A stretch of DNA of 64,000 nucleotides, taken from contig NZ_JARUKV010000019.1 of the NCBI RefSeq assembly GCF_029688865.1, forward strand, positions 1-64,000. Reading direction: 5' to 3'. The stretch's first letter is position 1, and every line of letters begins with the position of its first letter. The notes under the pieces were generated by a model, which saw only the letters and a list, made by a program, of their open reading frames with translations, was not told where the DNA came from and made no database searches. The DNA is from Natronococcus sp. A-GB7 (GTDB lineage: Archaea > Halobacteriota > Halobacteria > Halobacteriales > Natrialbaceae). Positions 52,225-61,791 of the stretch are shown piece after piece. Made by a program: the position numbers and the translations under genes.

Positions 52225-53481
52225 CTAGGCCTCGTACTCGACGGTCTCCTCGACGTCGTAGCCGTCCTCGTGGTAGCGACCGATCTCGTAGGTGACCGCC
52301 ACTTGGTCGCCGTTGTCGTCGAACTCGACGGGTCCGGACGCGCCGCGGTACTGGATCTCGTCGCCGTTAGCCGCCATCTCGAGACCCTCGCCCAGGTTCT
52401 CGGGCGTGACCTCCTCGCCGTCGGGGTTGGCGACCTCGCGGACGTGTTCGGCGATGGCGGCGCCGTCGATCTCGCCCGCGGCGAGGGTCGCGAGGATGAG
52501 CACCGCCGTCGCGTCGTAGGCCTGGGCGTTGAACACGCTGGGCGAACTGTCGTACTCCTCCTCGTAGAGGTCGGTGAAGTGGTCCGCCCCGTCGCCGCCG
52601 GCGCCGGGTGCGGTGCCCATCACGTTCTCCATCGGGTTGTCGACCTGGCCGGGCAGGGACGAGTCGATGAGGCCGTCCGGCACGAGGATCGTCGTCCCGT
52701 CGTCGAAGTCGCTGTAGAAGTCCCGGAAGATGACCTGACCGCTCTCCGGGTAGCCGACGACCATCAGCAGGTCGGGCTCCTCCCCGACCGTGCTCTCGAG
52801 TTCGGAGTCGTAGGAGGCCTGCTCGGGCTCGAATGGCACCTCCTCGAGGACCTCGGCGCCGCGGTCCTCACAGCCCGCGACGAACACGTCGTTGAGCCCC
52901 TGGCCGTAGTCGTTGTTCAGGTACATCGTCGCGATCGACTCGGCGCCCTCCTGCTCGACGGCGATCTCGGCCATCGCGTCGCCCTGCCACTCGTCGCTGG
53001 GCGCGGTCCGTAGCAGGTAGTCGCCGGGCATGTCCGTGATGTCGGGCGAGGTGCTCGCCGGCGAGATCGCCACGACCTCGTTGTCGTACCAGACGTCCTC
53101 CGCGCAGGTGATCGTCACGTCCGAGGCGGCCGCACCCGTCACTGCCGGATACCCCGCGTCGAGCAGCGCCTCGGCGCGGCTGACCCCGACGTCGGGTGTC
53201 GTCTCCGTGTCCTCGCGCCGGATATCGATCTCGAAGTCGACGCCCTCGTCCGCGAGCTGGATCGCCGGCAGCTCGGCCGCGTCGGCGATCGGCGTCCCCA
53301 GATCGCCGAGGTCTCCGGACTCCGGCTGGAGGACGCCGACCATCGCGTCGGCGTCACCGTTGTCGTCGCCGTTCCCGTTGCCGTCTCCCGCGTCCAAGGC
53401 GTCCAGACAGCCCGCGAGCGAGAACGTTCCAGTTACACCGATCCCCCCCAGTACTTGCCGCCGGTTAGGTTCCCCTACCAT
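52225..53481 (-). CDS. livK: branched-chain amino acid/amide-binding lipoprotein (LivK-type)
   Basis: 418 residues. Tat signal (NRRQVLGG) and lipobox SLAGC (Cys25), then a Gly/Asp/Asn linker, then the type I binding fold: GVLQPESGDLGDLGTPIADAAELP, VTGAAASDVTI, VVAISPASTSPDITD, TMYLNNDYGQGLNDVFV and VNAQAYDAT-like segments. The ATG at 53481 is preferred to a GTG at 53496, because a TATA box lies 25 bp upstream. It is convergent with livF rather than in the same transcript, so binding protein and channel are made from separate promoters. Confidence 0.9.
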   Translation of the reverse strand: MVGEPNRRQVLGGIGVTGTFSLAGCLDALDAGDGNGNGDDNGDADAMVGVLQPESGDLGDLGTPIADAAELPAIQLADEGVDFEIDIRREDTETTPDVGVSRAEALLDAGYPAVTGAAASDVTITCAEDVWYDNEVVAISPASTSPDITDMPGDYLLRTAPSDEWQGDAMAEIAVEQEGAESIATMYLNNDYGQGLNDVFVAGCEDRGAEVLEEVPFEPEQASYDSELESTVGEEPDLLMVVGYPESGQVIFRDFYSDFDDGTTILVPDGLIDSSLPGQVDNPMENVMGTAPGAGGDGADHFTDLYEEEYDSSPSVFNAQAYDATAVLILATLAAGEIDGAAIAEHVREVANPDGEEVTPENLGEGLEMAANGDEIQYRGASGPVEFDDNGDQVAVTYEIGRYHEDGYDVEETVEYEA

Positions 53482-53501
53482 GTGGTAAGTTGCCACGTTC
53501 C

Positions 53502-53511
53502 AATATAAAGA
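53502..53511 (-). promoter_or_regulatory. TATA box of livK
   Basis: TCTTTATATT on the minus strand, about 25 bp before the ATG at 53481, indicating a leaderless mRNA. Confidence 0.6.
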
Positions 53512-53675
53512 GTTTCTGTGAACGATAACACGTATTTTCTCGAGAAAGAAAGTCCACCGTCACTGATCGACAGGCGAGATGTCGAGGTGTCGACGCTCCG
53601 GCGGTCGTTCCGTCCGTACCGTGACCGGAACACCGACTCGAGGTCCGCGCCGTCAAAAAGTCCGACGACGACCGG

Positions 53676-55049
53676 TTAGAGGTTCGCGTCGATCCACTCG
53701 GCGAACGGCCCGGTGAGGAACTCGACGTAGTCGACGACGCCGAGGTACAGCGAGACGACGAGCACGAGGATGATCGGGACGCGGATCGCCCAGATCCACG
53801 CCTGACCGAGTCCGTCGAGCGGACCGATCCCCTTCTCGAGTTCGTCGATCGCCGCCTTCGGCGCGATCCAGCCGACGAGGATCGTCAGCATCAACGCGCC
53901 GAAGACCAGGAGGATGGCGTCGGCGAACAGGTCGAGCAGGTCGAGGAAGATCAGGTCGTACGTGACCGGCACCCCGAGCAGGTAGATGACCCCGCCCATG
54001 CCGAGGGCCGCCTGCCATCGTTCGATACCCTTCTCGTCGATTACGTAGGAGGTGACGACCTCGAGCAGCGAGATCGCACTCGAGAGCGCGGCGAGCGAGA
54101 CCGTCGCGAAGAACAGCAGGCCGAGGAACTGTCCACCCGTAACCTCGGCGAACGCCTGGGTCAGCGCGACGAAGATCTCGCCGGCGCCGCCCTCTCCGGG
54201 GTCGGTCATGTCGCCGGCCCACATGATCGGGAAGACGACGAGTCCGGTGAGGAACGCGATTCCGGTGTCGAAACCGATGATCGTCACGCCGTCAGTCGCG
54301 AGGTTGCGGTCCTCGCCCAGGTAGGAGGCGTAGGTGATCATCACCCCCATCCCCAGCGAGAGCGTAAAGAAGGCCTGCCCGGCCGCGGCCGGCAGGAGTT
54401 CCGCCCAGTTGTCGGCGATGACGCCGAACTCGGGCGAGAGGTAGTAGGCGTAGCCGCCGCCGGATTCGGGCAGGGTAAACGCCCACGCCGCGAGCCCGAG
54501 CAACAGGAGGATGATCGCCGGAACCATCACCTTCACCGCGAGTTCGATCCCCTGCCGAATGCCGAGTGCGACGATGCCGACGGTCAGCGCCATGAACACC
54601 GTGTGGAGGACGAACGCGTCGAGCCCCGTCGAGAGTGCCCCGAACATGATCTCGGGGTCGCCCTCGTAGGCGGCGATACGACTGGCGTAGCTTCCTCGAA
54701 AGCCCTCGAGGGTGTAGCGAATGAACCAGCCGGCGACGACGCTGTAGTACGAGAGAATAACGAACCCGGTGACGATGAAGATCCCGCCGATATACGTCCA
54801 TATCCCGCCGCCGTACTCCTTTAGCGCCCCGACGGGGTTGCGCTTGGTCTTCCGACCGACGACGAACTCGGCCAGAATTGCCGGAAAGCCGACCAGTGCA
54901 ATAAACAGGAGGTAAACCAGCAAGAATGCCGCACCACCACCTTCACCCGTGACGAACGGAAATCGCCAGATATTGCCCAATCCTACCGCGCTCCCAACTG
55001 CGGCGAGGATGAACCCTGTCCTCGTGGCCCATGTTTCACGTTGAACCAT
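53676..55049 (-). CDS. sodium-dependent transporter, NSS/SNF family
   Basis: 457 residues with about twelve membrane segments. The N-terminal WATRTGFILAAVGSAVGLGNIWRFPFVTGEGGGAAF is the unmistakable NSS motif, with the unwound TM1 GSAVGLGN sodium/substrate site; TM6-region FFTLSLGMGVMITYASYL and TM8 SLAALSSAISLLEV (sodium-ligand Ser residues) are present. Such prokaryotic NSS proteins import amino acids, often aromatic or neutral, with Na+; in haloarchaea Na+ is abundant. Substrate not determined. ATG at 55049 lies about 27 bp below a TATATATA box. Confidence 0.93.
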   Translation of the reverse strand: MVQRETWATRTGFILAAVGSAVGLGNIWRFPFVTGEGGGAAFLLVYLLFIALVGFPAILAEFVVGRKTKRNPVGALKEYGGGIWTYIGGIFIVTGFVILSYYSVVAGWFIRYTLEGFRGSYASRIAAYEGDPEIMFGALSTGLDAFVLHTVFMALTVGIVALGIRQGIELAVKVMVPAIILLLLGLAAWAFTLPESGGGYAYYLSPEFGVIADNWAELLPAAAGQAFFTLSLGMGVMITYASYLGEDRNLATDGVTIIGFDTGIAFLTGLVVFPIMWAGDMTDPGEGGAGEIFVALTQAFAEVTGGQFLGLLFFATVSLAALSSAISLLEVVTSYVIDEKGIERWQAALGMGGVIYLLGVPVTYDLIFLDLLDLFADAILLVFGALMLTILVGWIAPKAAIDELEKGIGPLDGLGQAWIWAIRVPIILVLVVSLYLGVVDYVEFLTGPFAEWIDANL

Positions 55050-55070
55050 ATCTCCGTGTTTAAAAGGCGG

Positions 55071-55080
55071 CTATATATAA
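55071..55080 (-). promoter_or_regulatory. TATA box of the NSS transporter gene
   Basis: TTATATATAG on the minus strand, centred about 27 bp before the ATG at 55049; leaderless spacing. Confidence 0.65.
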
Positions 55081-55199
55081 CTTTTTGTGGGCGTCCTCGC
55101 GGCGGGGTTGACGTTCCCGATAATTGTGGCAGGTTACGGAATTCTTTTCCTGTTGGTCATCACACATCGCCGTATGAGTCCCACGGCGGTGATCTCGGC

Positions 55200-56750
55200 A
55201 TGACGATGGAGGATCGCATCGAGGAGCTCGAGGAATTCCGGGAAGAAGCACGAATGGGCGGCGGTGAGGACCGAATCGAGAAACAACACGACAAGGGGAA
55301 GATGACCGCCCGCGAGCGGATCGACTACTTCCTCGACGAGGGCACCTTCACGGAGTTCGACCAGCTTCGGACCCACCAGACCAGCCAGTTCGGGATGGAA
55401 GAGAAGAAGATCCCGGGCGACGGCGTCGTCACGGGCTACGGCGAGGTCAACGGTCGGACTGTCTTCGTCTTCGCTCACGACTTCACCGTCTTCGGCGGCT
55501 CGCTGGGCGAGGTCTTCGCCGAGAAGATCTGCAAGGTGATGGACATGGCGATGGAGGTCGGCGCACCCATCGTCGGGCTCAACGACTCCGCCGGCGCGCG
55601 CATCCAGGAGGGTGTCAAGAGCCTCGCGGGCTTTACCGAGATCTTCCGGCGCAACCAGCGTGCGAGCGGCGTCGTTCCCCAGATCTCGGGGATCATGGGC
55701 CCCTGCGCGGGCGGCGCGGTCTACTCCCCGTCCATCACCGACTTCATCTTCATGGTGAAGGACACGAGCCACATGTACATCACCGGGCCCGGCGTCACCA
55801 AGACCGTCACCGGCGAGGACGTCACCCACGAGGAGCTCGGCGGGGCGATGACCCACGCCGACAAGACCGGGGTCGCCGAGTTCGCCTGCGAGAACGAGGA
55901 GCAGGCCCTGGACGACATCAAGCGCCTGCTCTCCTATCTTCCCCAGAACAACGTCGAGGATCCGCCGCGGGTCGACCCCTGGGACGACCCGGATCGGCGT
56001 GATGACGCCCTCACCTCGATCGTTCCCGACAGTCCACAGAAGCCCTACGACATGACCAGCGTCATCGACTCGGTGGTCGACGAGGGCTCGTTCTTCGAGG
56101 TCGCCGAGAACTTCGCGAAGAACATCGTCGTCGGCTTCGGTCGCCTCGACGGTCGCTCCGTCGGCCTCGTGGCGAACCAGCCACGGGTCAACGCTGGCAC
56201 CCTGACCGTCGACGCCTCGATGAAGGGATCGCGGTTCGTCCGCTTCTGTGACGCGTTCAACATCCCGATCGTCACCTTCGTCGACGTCCCCGGCTACATG
56301 CCCGGCACCGACCAGGAACACCGCGGAATCATCCGCCACGGCGCGAAGCTACTCTACGCCTACTCCGAGGCGTCGGTGCCGCTGCTGACGGTCATTACCC
56401 GCAAGGCCTACGGTGGGGCCTACTGCGTCATGGCTTCCAAAAATCTCGGCGCCGACGTCAACTACGCCTGGCCGACCGCCGAGATCGCCGTCATGGGCCC
56501 CCAGGGCGCGGTCAACATCCTCTACCGCAAGGAGCTCGCCGAGGCCGAGAACCCCGACGAGCTCCGGGACGAGCTCATCGAGGAGTACCGCGAGGAGTTC
56601 GCCAACCCCTACACGGCGACGGACAAGGGCTTCCTCGACGACGTCATCCTCCCGACCGAGACGCGCCCGCGGCTGATCGACGACCTCGAGATGCTCGAGA
56701 CGAAACGCGAGGACAACCCCGACAAGAAACACGGCAACATCCCGCTCTGA
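55200..56750 (+). CDS. pccB: acyl-CoA (propionyl/acetyl-CoA) carboxylase carboxyltransferase subunit
   Basis: 516 residues. [22 protein letters not shown] (about 33-54) opens the N-half. The crotonase-like halves carry [20 protein letters not shown] (N-half) and GLVANQPRV...[25 protein letters not shown] (C-half, about 324-364), and the final motif [17 protein letters not shown] contains the oxyanion-hole Gly residues. The C-half DVPGYMPG and AYGGAYCVM are classical PccB. It transfers CO2 from biotin to propionyl- or acetyl-CoA. ATG at 55200 is used; a second Met two codons on is also possible. First gene of a pccB-pccX-(lipoprotein)-bccA region. Confidence 0.93.
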   Translation: MTMEDRIEELEEFREEARMGGGEDRIEKQHDKGKMTARERIDYFLDEGTFTEFDQLRTHQTSQFGMEEKKIPGDGVVTGYGEVNGRTVFVFAHDFTVFGGSLGEVFAEKICKVMDMAMEVGAPIVGLNDSAGARIQEGVKSLAGFTEIFRRNQRASGVVPQISGIMGPCAGGAVYSPSITDFIFMVKDTSHMYITGPGVTKTVTGEDVTHEELGGAMTHADKTGVAEFACENEEQALDDIKRLLSYLPQNNVEDPPRVDPWDDPDRRDDALTSIVPDSPQKPYDMTSVIDSVVDEGSFFEVAENFAKNIVVGFGRLDGRSVGLVANQPRVNAGTLTVDASMKGSRFVRFCDAFNIPIVTFVDVPGYMPGTDQEHRGIIRHGAKLLYAYSEASVPLLTVITRKAYGGAYCVMASKNLGADVNYAWPTAEIAVMGPQGAVNILYRKELAEAENPDELRDELIEEYREEFANPYTATDKGFLDDVILPTETRPRLIDDLEMLETKREDNPDKKHGNIPL

Positions 56751-56751
56751 G

Positions 56752-57075
56752 ATGACCGCACAGCACCAGTCGAACGCCGGCTCCGACACCGACGCCGTCG
56801 ATCCGCTCGGCGGGCTCCCGGAGGGCGTCGACATTGAGCTCCCCGACGACGCCGACAGCGAGGAGGCCGCGGCCATCGTCGCCGCTATCGGCGCCCACCT
56901 CCACGACCAGGCGCTCGCCGCGGCGGCCGCCGCTGCCGACGAGGAGGCAACCTGGCAGGACCGTCGCTGGGCGTTCGCCGGTCGCGTGCGCGCTCAGCAG
57001 CAACGTGACGTCCGCGTGCCGCTCGACGCGCCGACCGATCCCTGGTCTGCCGCCGGGCGAACCGACCGGTTCTGA
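56752..57075 (+). CDS. pccX: small third subunit of haloarchaeal acyl-CoA carboxylase (PccX-like)
   Basis: 107 residues, acidic and Ala-rich. [43 protein letters not shown] is followed by the conserved [29 protein letters not shown] end, resembling the short epsilon-like subunit described as PccX in the Haloferax mediterranei propionyl-CoA carboxylase. It starts two bases after pccB, so it is coupled. It probably joins carboxyltransferase and biotin subunits. Name transfer is from context and pattern. Confidence 0.82.
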   Translation: MTAQHQSNAGSDTDAVDPLGGLPEGVDIELPDDADSEEAAAIVAAIGAHLHDQALAAAAAAADEEATWQDRRWAFAGRVRAQQQRDVRVPLDAPTDPWSAAGRTDRF

Positions 57076-57281
57076 ACGGGGCTCGAGTCGACGATCACTC
57101 GCTTTCCGCACGCTTGTTCCAAAGCGACGCAACCGGGTCCCCGCGGAGCCCACTTCTTGCCGATAGGAATATATTCCCAACCCGAGACATATCTCATTAT
57201 ATTGATGTCTGTCGTTCGAACCCGACTCTCAGGGCACACCGGATCGGTGCAGCGAGACGAGGCGAACCGAACCGGCATCGA

Positions 57282-58031
57282 ATGAGGCGACGATCCGTAC
57301 TGCTCGGGATCGCGCTCATCGCGTCGACCGCGGGCTGTGGCAGGCTCGTCGGCGACGCCGAGGAGGACGACGGCGACCGCGAGCTGGCACCCGGCCTCAC
57401 CGAGTCGGGCGTGACGGATTCGAACCTGCTACTCAACGAACACCACAGCCAGCTCGAGGATCGGTCCTACCGGGCGGAACTCGAGCGAACGGCCGTCGAC
57501 GACGGGACGGTCGTCGGATCGGAAGACGTCTCGCAGGTCGTCGCGCCCGGTGGCTCGCCGGCCCGCGAGCGCACGGTTCTGGAGGACGAAACCGGGACAG
57601 TCGAGTACGACCAGTGGATCGAGCCAGAGACGCCGCTCGTCCGACACGACGAGTCCGGCACCGTCAACTACGATATCGGCGGCCGCCATTCGGTCGATCC
57701 GTCGCCGCCGATCCCGCTGGACGACGCCTACGACGCCGTCGACTCGGTCGCGGTCGAGGAGCGCTCGAGCGAGCGGTACGTCCTCGAGGGCGTTGCCGAC
57801 TCCCTCGGAAGCTACGAGTCGGTGTCGTTCACGCTTGTTCTCGCCGAAGACGGCTATCTCGAGGCGTACGCGCTCGAGGGTATCCTGCCGGACGACGAGG
57901 AATCGGTCCTCGCGACGGATCGGACGACCGTCGAGGAAGCGTTCTCTCTGGAGCCGACCGATACCGGACCCGAGGAGCCGCCGTGGCTCGAGGAGACTCA
58001 CGAGGAGATTGCCGCCGAACACGACGACTGA
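57282..58031 (+). CDS. Tat-type lipoprotein of unknown function
   Basis: 249 residues. MRRRSVLLGIALIASTAGC has an arginine-rich signal and lipobox STAGC (Cys19). The mature part is acidic (EEDDGDRE...), with repeated strand-like segments (DRSYRAELERTAVDDGT, TVEYDQWIEPETPLVRHDESGTVNYDIGG) that look like a lipid-anchored beta-rich binding protein. No family recognised. It sits between pccX and bccA, breaking the carboxylase gene group, but in the same direction. The ATG at 57282 starts the signal. Confidence 0.75.
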   Translation: MRRRSVLLGIALIASTAGCGRLVGDAEEDDGDRELAPGLTESGVTDSNLLLNEHHSQLEDRSYRAELERTAVDDGTVVGSEDVSQVVAPGGSPARERTVLEDETGTVEYDQWIEPETPLVRHDESGTVNYDIGGRHSVDPSPPIPLDDAYDAVDSVAVEERSSERYVLEGVADSLGSYESVSFTLVLAEDGYLEAYALEGILPDDEESVLATDRTTVEEAFSLEPTDTGPEEPPWLEETHEEIAAEHDD

Positions 58032-58140
58032 CGGCGCGTACGGCTGCTTCGGTCGAAAGCTGTCAACCGAAAGGAGTTCTCAGGTTGACCGATTCGTTGC
58101 GAAAAAGTAAGGTAGGCGCCCCGTGACGGTTCTGACAGAA

Positions 58141-59970
58141 ATGTTCAGGAAGGTTCTCGTCGCGAACCGTGGGGAGATCGCCGTTCGGGTGATGCGGGCC
58201 TGCGAGGAGTTGAACGTCGGAACCGTCGCCGTCTACTCGGAGGCCGATAAGGACTCGGGACACGTCCGCTACGCCGACGAGGCGTACAACGTCGGCCCGG
58301 CCCGCGCGGCCGACTCCTATCTCGATCACGAGGCCGTCATCGAGGCCGCGCGCAAGGCCGACGCCGACGCGATCCACCCCGGCTACGGCTTCCTCGCCGA
58401 GAACGCCGAGTTCGCCGCGAAGGTCGAGGAAGCCGAGGGGATCACCTGGGTCGGCCCCTCGAGTTCGGCGATGGAGTCGCTGGGCGAGAAGACCAAGGCC
58501 CGGAAGATCATGAGCGAGGCCGACGTCCCGATCGTTCCCGGGACGACCGACCCCGTCACCGACCCCGAGGAGGTCGAGGCGTTCGGCGAGGAACACGGCT
58601 ACCCGATCGCCATCAAGGCCGAGGGTGGCGGCGGCGGCCGCGGGATGAAGGTCGTCTGGGACGAAAGCGAGGTCGAGGACCAACTCGAGAGCGCAAAGCG
58701 GGAGGGCGAGGCGTACTTCGACAACGACTCGGTCTACCTCGAGCGCTACCTCGAGAACCCGCGTCACATCGAGGTCCAGATCCTCGCCGACGGCGAGGGT
58801 AACGTCCGCCACCTCGGCGAGCGGGACTGCTCGCTCCAGCGCCGCCACCAGAAGGTCATCGAGGAAGGACCGTCCGCGGCGCTGACCGACGAACTCCGCG
58901 AGAAGATCGGCGAGGCCGCCCGCCGCGGCGTCTCCGCCGCCGACTACACCAACGCCGGCACCGTCGAGTTCCTCGTCGAGGAGGACCTCGGCCGGGACGG
59001 CCTGCTGGGGCCGGACGCGAACTTCTACTTCCTCGAGGTCAACACCCGGATCCAGGTCGAACACACCGTCACCGAGGAGATCACGGGGATCGACATCGTC
59101 AAGCGCCAGATCAGGATCGCGGCGGGCCAGACGGTCGACTTCGACCAGGACGACGTCGAGATCGACGGTCACGCCATCGAGTTCCGCATCAACGCCGAGA
59201 ACGCGGCCAACGACTTCGCGCCCGCGACGGGCGGCGAACTGACGACCTACGACCCGCCGGGCGGGATCGGCGTTCGGATGGACGACGCGCTCAAGCAGGG
59301 CGACAAGCTCGTCACCGACTACGACTCGATGATCGCGAAGCTGGTCGTCTGGGGCGCCGACCGCGAGGAGTGTCTCGAGCGCTCGCTGCGGGCCCTGCGG
59401 GAGTACGAGATCGAGGGGATCCCGACGATCATCCCGTTCCACCGGCTGATGCTCTCCGACGAGCGCTTCGTCGAGAGCACTCACACGACGAAATACCTCG
59501 ACGAGGAACTCGACGAGAGCCGGATCGAGGAGGCCCAGGCCCAGTGGGGCTCCGAGAGCGCCGCCGCGGGCGACGACGAGGAGGCCGTCGAACGGGAGTT
59601 CACCGTCGAGGTCAACGGGAAACGCTTCCAGGTCAACCTCGAGGAACACGGCGCGCCGGCGATTCCGGCGGGTAACGGCGGCGGCCAGACCCAGGCCGGC
59701 GGGCCGCCCGAGCCGGCCGGCGGCGCCAGCGAGGCCGAGACCGAGATCGACGCCGACGGCGAGACCGTCGACGCCGAGATGCAGGGGACGATCCTCGGCG
59801 TCGAGGTCGAGGTCGGTGACGAGGTCGAGGCCGGCGACGTGCTGGTCGTCCTCGAGGCGATGAAGATGGAAAACGACATCGTCGCCTCTCGGGGCGGCAC
59901 CGTCTCCCAGATCGCCGTCGAAGAGGGCGAGAGCGTCGACATGGGCGACACGTTGGTCGTCCTCGAGTAG
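58141..59970 (+). CDS. bccA: acyl-CoA carboxylase biotin carboxylase / biotin carrier subunit
   Basis: 609 residues. The ATP-grasp biotin carboxylase part (about 1-450) includes [30 protein letters not shown], the Gly-rich [12 protein letters not shown] (about 161-172), [16 protein letters not shown] and the Glu/Asn metal site in [14 protein letters not shown]. The C-terminal biotinyl domain has EAMKMEN with Lys575 as biotin attachment, preceded by a Gly/Pro/Glu linker (about 505-545). It carboxylates biotin using ATP and bicarbonate for PccB. ATG at 58141 is preferred to an upstream GTG (58123). Confidence 0.95.
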   Translation: MFRKVLVANRGEIAVRVMRACEELNVGTVAVYSEADKDSGHVRYADEAYNVGPARAADSYLDHEAVIEAARKADADAIHPGYGFLAENAEFAAKVEEAEGITWVGPSSSAMESLGEKTKARKIMSEADVPIVPGTTDPVTDPEEVEAFGEEHGYPIAIKAEGGGGGRGMKVVWDESEVEDQLESAKREGEAYFDNDSVYLERYLENPRHIEVQILADGEGNVRHLGERDCSLQRRHQKVIEEGPSAALTDELREKIGEAARRGVSAADYTNAGTVEFLVEEDLGRDGLLGPDANFYFLEVNTRIQVEHTVTEEITGIDIVKRQIRIAAGQTVDFDQDDVEIDGHAIEFRINAENAANDFAPATGGELTTYDPPGGIGVRMDDALKQGDKLVTDYDSMIAKLVVWGADREECLERSLRALREYEIEGIPTIIPFHRLMLSDERFVESTHTTKYLDEELDESRIEEAQAQWGSESAAAGDDEEAVEREFTVEVNGKRFQVNLEEHGAPAIPAGNGGGQTQAGGPPEPAGGASEAETEIDADGETVDAEMQGTILGVEVEVGDEVEAGDVLVVLEAMKMENDIVASRGGTVSQIAVEEGESVDMGDTLVVLE

Positions 59971-60011
59971 GCGTCCTCGTTCGGTCGTTCGGCACCCGTC
60001 ACCGGAACCAC

Positions 60012-60030
60012 CGCGATATATACTATCGCG
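60012..60030. promoter_or_regulatory. 7-bp inverted repeat overlapping the TATA box of the amidotransferase gene
   Basis: CGCGATA and TATCGCG, perfect 7-bp arms around TATAC, with the TATA box itself (GATATATAC) inside. It lies about 27-45 bp before the ATG at 60057. Protein binding here would block TBP, so it looks like a repressor operator. The protein is unknown. Confidence 0.45.
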
Positions 60031-60056
60031 ACCGAATAGCGGAGTAGGAAACACGA

Positions 60057-60725
60057 ATGACCGCGCTCCGCTCGAGTTCTCCGACGCTGTACGTAGTTCG
60101 TAACGAGGTCGATTCCGGCTGCGAGTACCACTGTGACGCCGTCGCCGCCCGCGTTCCCGACGCCGTCGAGATCGATTTCGTCGCGGGCGAACGACCACCG
60201 CTCGAGGACGCCGACGGCGTCGTGCTGACGGGAAGCACCGCGGCCGTCTACGAGGCCGACCGCCGGCCGTGGATCGCCGACCAGGAGGCGCTGGTCCGCG
60301 ACCTCGTCGATCGAGAGATCCCGACGCTCGGAGTCTGTTTTGGCCACCAGGTAGCCAACGCGGCGCTCGGCGGCACCGTCGAGAACGTCGGCACGACCGC
60401 GACGCTCGTCGAGACCGACCTCGCGGACGACCCGCTGCTCGAGGGCGTCGACCCCGTCGTCCCTGCGGTCCACGGCGACGCCGTCACCGAGCCGGGCGAG
60501 GGGATGGACGTGATCGCCGCGGCCGACCACGCCCCAGTGTTCGGCACGCGCCACCGGTCGGCCCCGCTGTGGACCGTCCAGTTCCACCCCGAGATCACCG
60601 CCGCCGTCCGCGACCGCCTCGTCGCGGACTTCGACTGGGAGGCCGGGCAGTTCTCCTTCGAGGACGTCTCGGCCGACCACGTTTTCGAGAACTTCCGGGC
60701 GCTCGTCGACGAGCGGACGGGGTGA
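60057..60725 (+). CDS. class I glutamine amidotransferase (GuaA/TrpG-like)
   Basis: 222 residues. The triad is present: nucleophile Cys94 (GVCFGHQ), His177 and Glu179 (QFHPEI). The oxyanion/substrate Gly segment is VVLTGSTAAVYE (about 56-67). The fold is that of type I GATases. It is a stand-alone amidotransferase, not obviously tied to a partner synthase; the neighbouring genes give no pathway. The TATA box carries a palindrome, so it may be tightly regulated. Confidence 0.88.
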   Translation: MTALRSSSPTLYVVRNEVDSGCEYHCDAVAARVPDAVEIDFVAGERPPLEDADGVVLTGSTAAVYEADRRPWIADQEALVRDLVDREIPTLGVCFGHQVANAALGGTVENVGTTATLVETDLADDPLLEGVDPVVPAVHGDAVTEPGEGMDVIAAADHAPVFGTRHRSAPLWTVQFHPEITAAVRDRLVADFDWEAGQFSFEDVSADHVFENFRALVDERTG

Positions 60726-60738
60726 TCGAGAGGCTGCG

Positions 60739-61677
60739 TCAGGAATCGCGATCCAGCAGCGAACCGACGGCGTCTGCCACGTCGTCCATGGCGGCGTCGG
60801 CGCGGTCGACCTCGTCGGTGAGACTCAGGTATCCGTGAGCGAGCGACGGGCAGTGGCGGTGGCGCGTTTCGACGCCGGCGGCTCGCAGCCGGTCAGCGTA
60901 GGCGACGCCCTCCGACCGGAGCACGTCGTGGCCGGCGGTCGCGATCACCGCGGGCGAACAGCCCGCGAGCGAGTCGGCCCGCAGCGGGGCCGCGAGCGGG
61001 TTCTCGGCGTCGGCTGGCTCCGCAAGGTACTGCTCCCAGAACCACGCTACGTCCGCCCGGGAGAGCAACGGCGCCTCCGCGTGGTCGCGGTACGAGGACC
61101 TGTCGAAGTCGCGATCGAGCATCGGATAACAGAGCAGCTGCACGGCGAGGGAGAGGTCCCGATCGCGAGCCCGGAGCGCGAGCGCGGCGGTGAGCCCGCC
61201 CCCGGCGCTGGTTCCGGCGACGCCCAGGCGGTCGGGGTCGACGCCGATCCGATCGGCCTCGTCCCGGATCCACTCGAGGGCGGCCGGGAACGGGTGTTCG
61301 GGCGCCAGTCGGTAGTCGACCGAGACCACGACCGCGCCGATCCGCGCCGCGAACTCCCGACAGAGATCGTCGGCCGAGTCGAGCGTGCCGAGGACCCAGC
61401 CGCCGCCGTGACAGAAGACCAGCGCCGGGGGTGGGCTCCGCTCGGCCCGCGAACCGGGCCGGTAGATCCGTACCGGAACGTCGCCGTCGGGTCCGTCGAG
61501 ACGTCGGTCTCGGACCCGCTCGAGCGTCGGGCCACTGCCTGCGGCGAAGACCTCGTCCTCGAGGCGTCGCGCCTCGGAGACGGACAGCTCGTGCCACGCG
61601 GGAAGATCGGCCACCCGGCCGTTCCGGAGCAGGTCGGCAAGCTGGGGGTCGAGCTCCGCGGTCGCCTCGTCGTCCAT
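60739..61677 (-). CDS. alpha/beta hydrolase (hormone-sensitive lipase-type esterase)
   Basis: 312 residues. The oxyanion-hole motif HGGGW is at 90-94, the nucleophile Ser157 in GTSAGG, with Asp251 (AGHDVLRSEG) and His281 (LAHGYL) completing the triad. This is the HSL (family IV) esterase pattern, hydrolysing short-chain esters. The start is ATG at 61677. It is convergent with the amidotransferase and divergent from kynureninase with 114 bp between, which suggests shared regulation with the tryptophan-degradation gene. Confidence 0.9.
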   Translation of the reverse strand: MDDEATAELDPQLADLLRNGRVADLPAWHELSVSEARRLEDEVFAAGSGPTLERVRDRRLDGPDGDVPVRIYRPGSRAERSPPPALVFCHGGGWVLGTLDSADDLCREFAARIGAVVVSVDYRLAPEHPFPAALEWIRDEADRIGVDPDRLGVAGTSAGGGLTAALALRARDRDLSLAVQLLCYPMLDRDFDRSSYRDHAEAPLLSRADVAWFWEQYLAEPADAENPLAAPLRADSLAGCSPAVIATAGHDVLRSEGVAYADRLRAAGVETRHRHCPSLAHGYLSLTDEVDRADAAMDDVADAVGSLLDRDS

Positions 61678-61791
61678 ACGCCGCCTGGATCCCGGAGGAC
61701 ATTAGCGGTACCGTCGCACCGTCGGTTCGTGCGGGCACGACCGCGACCGCGGCGCCGAAACCTTCCAGTGGGCACTCCCCAACTATCCGGC

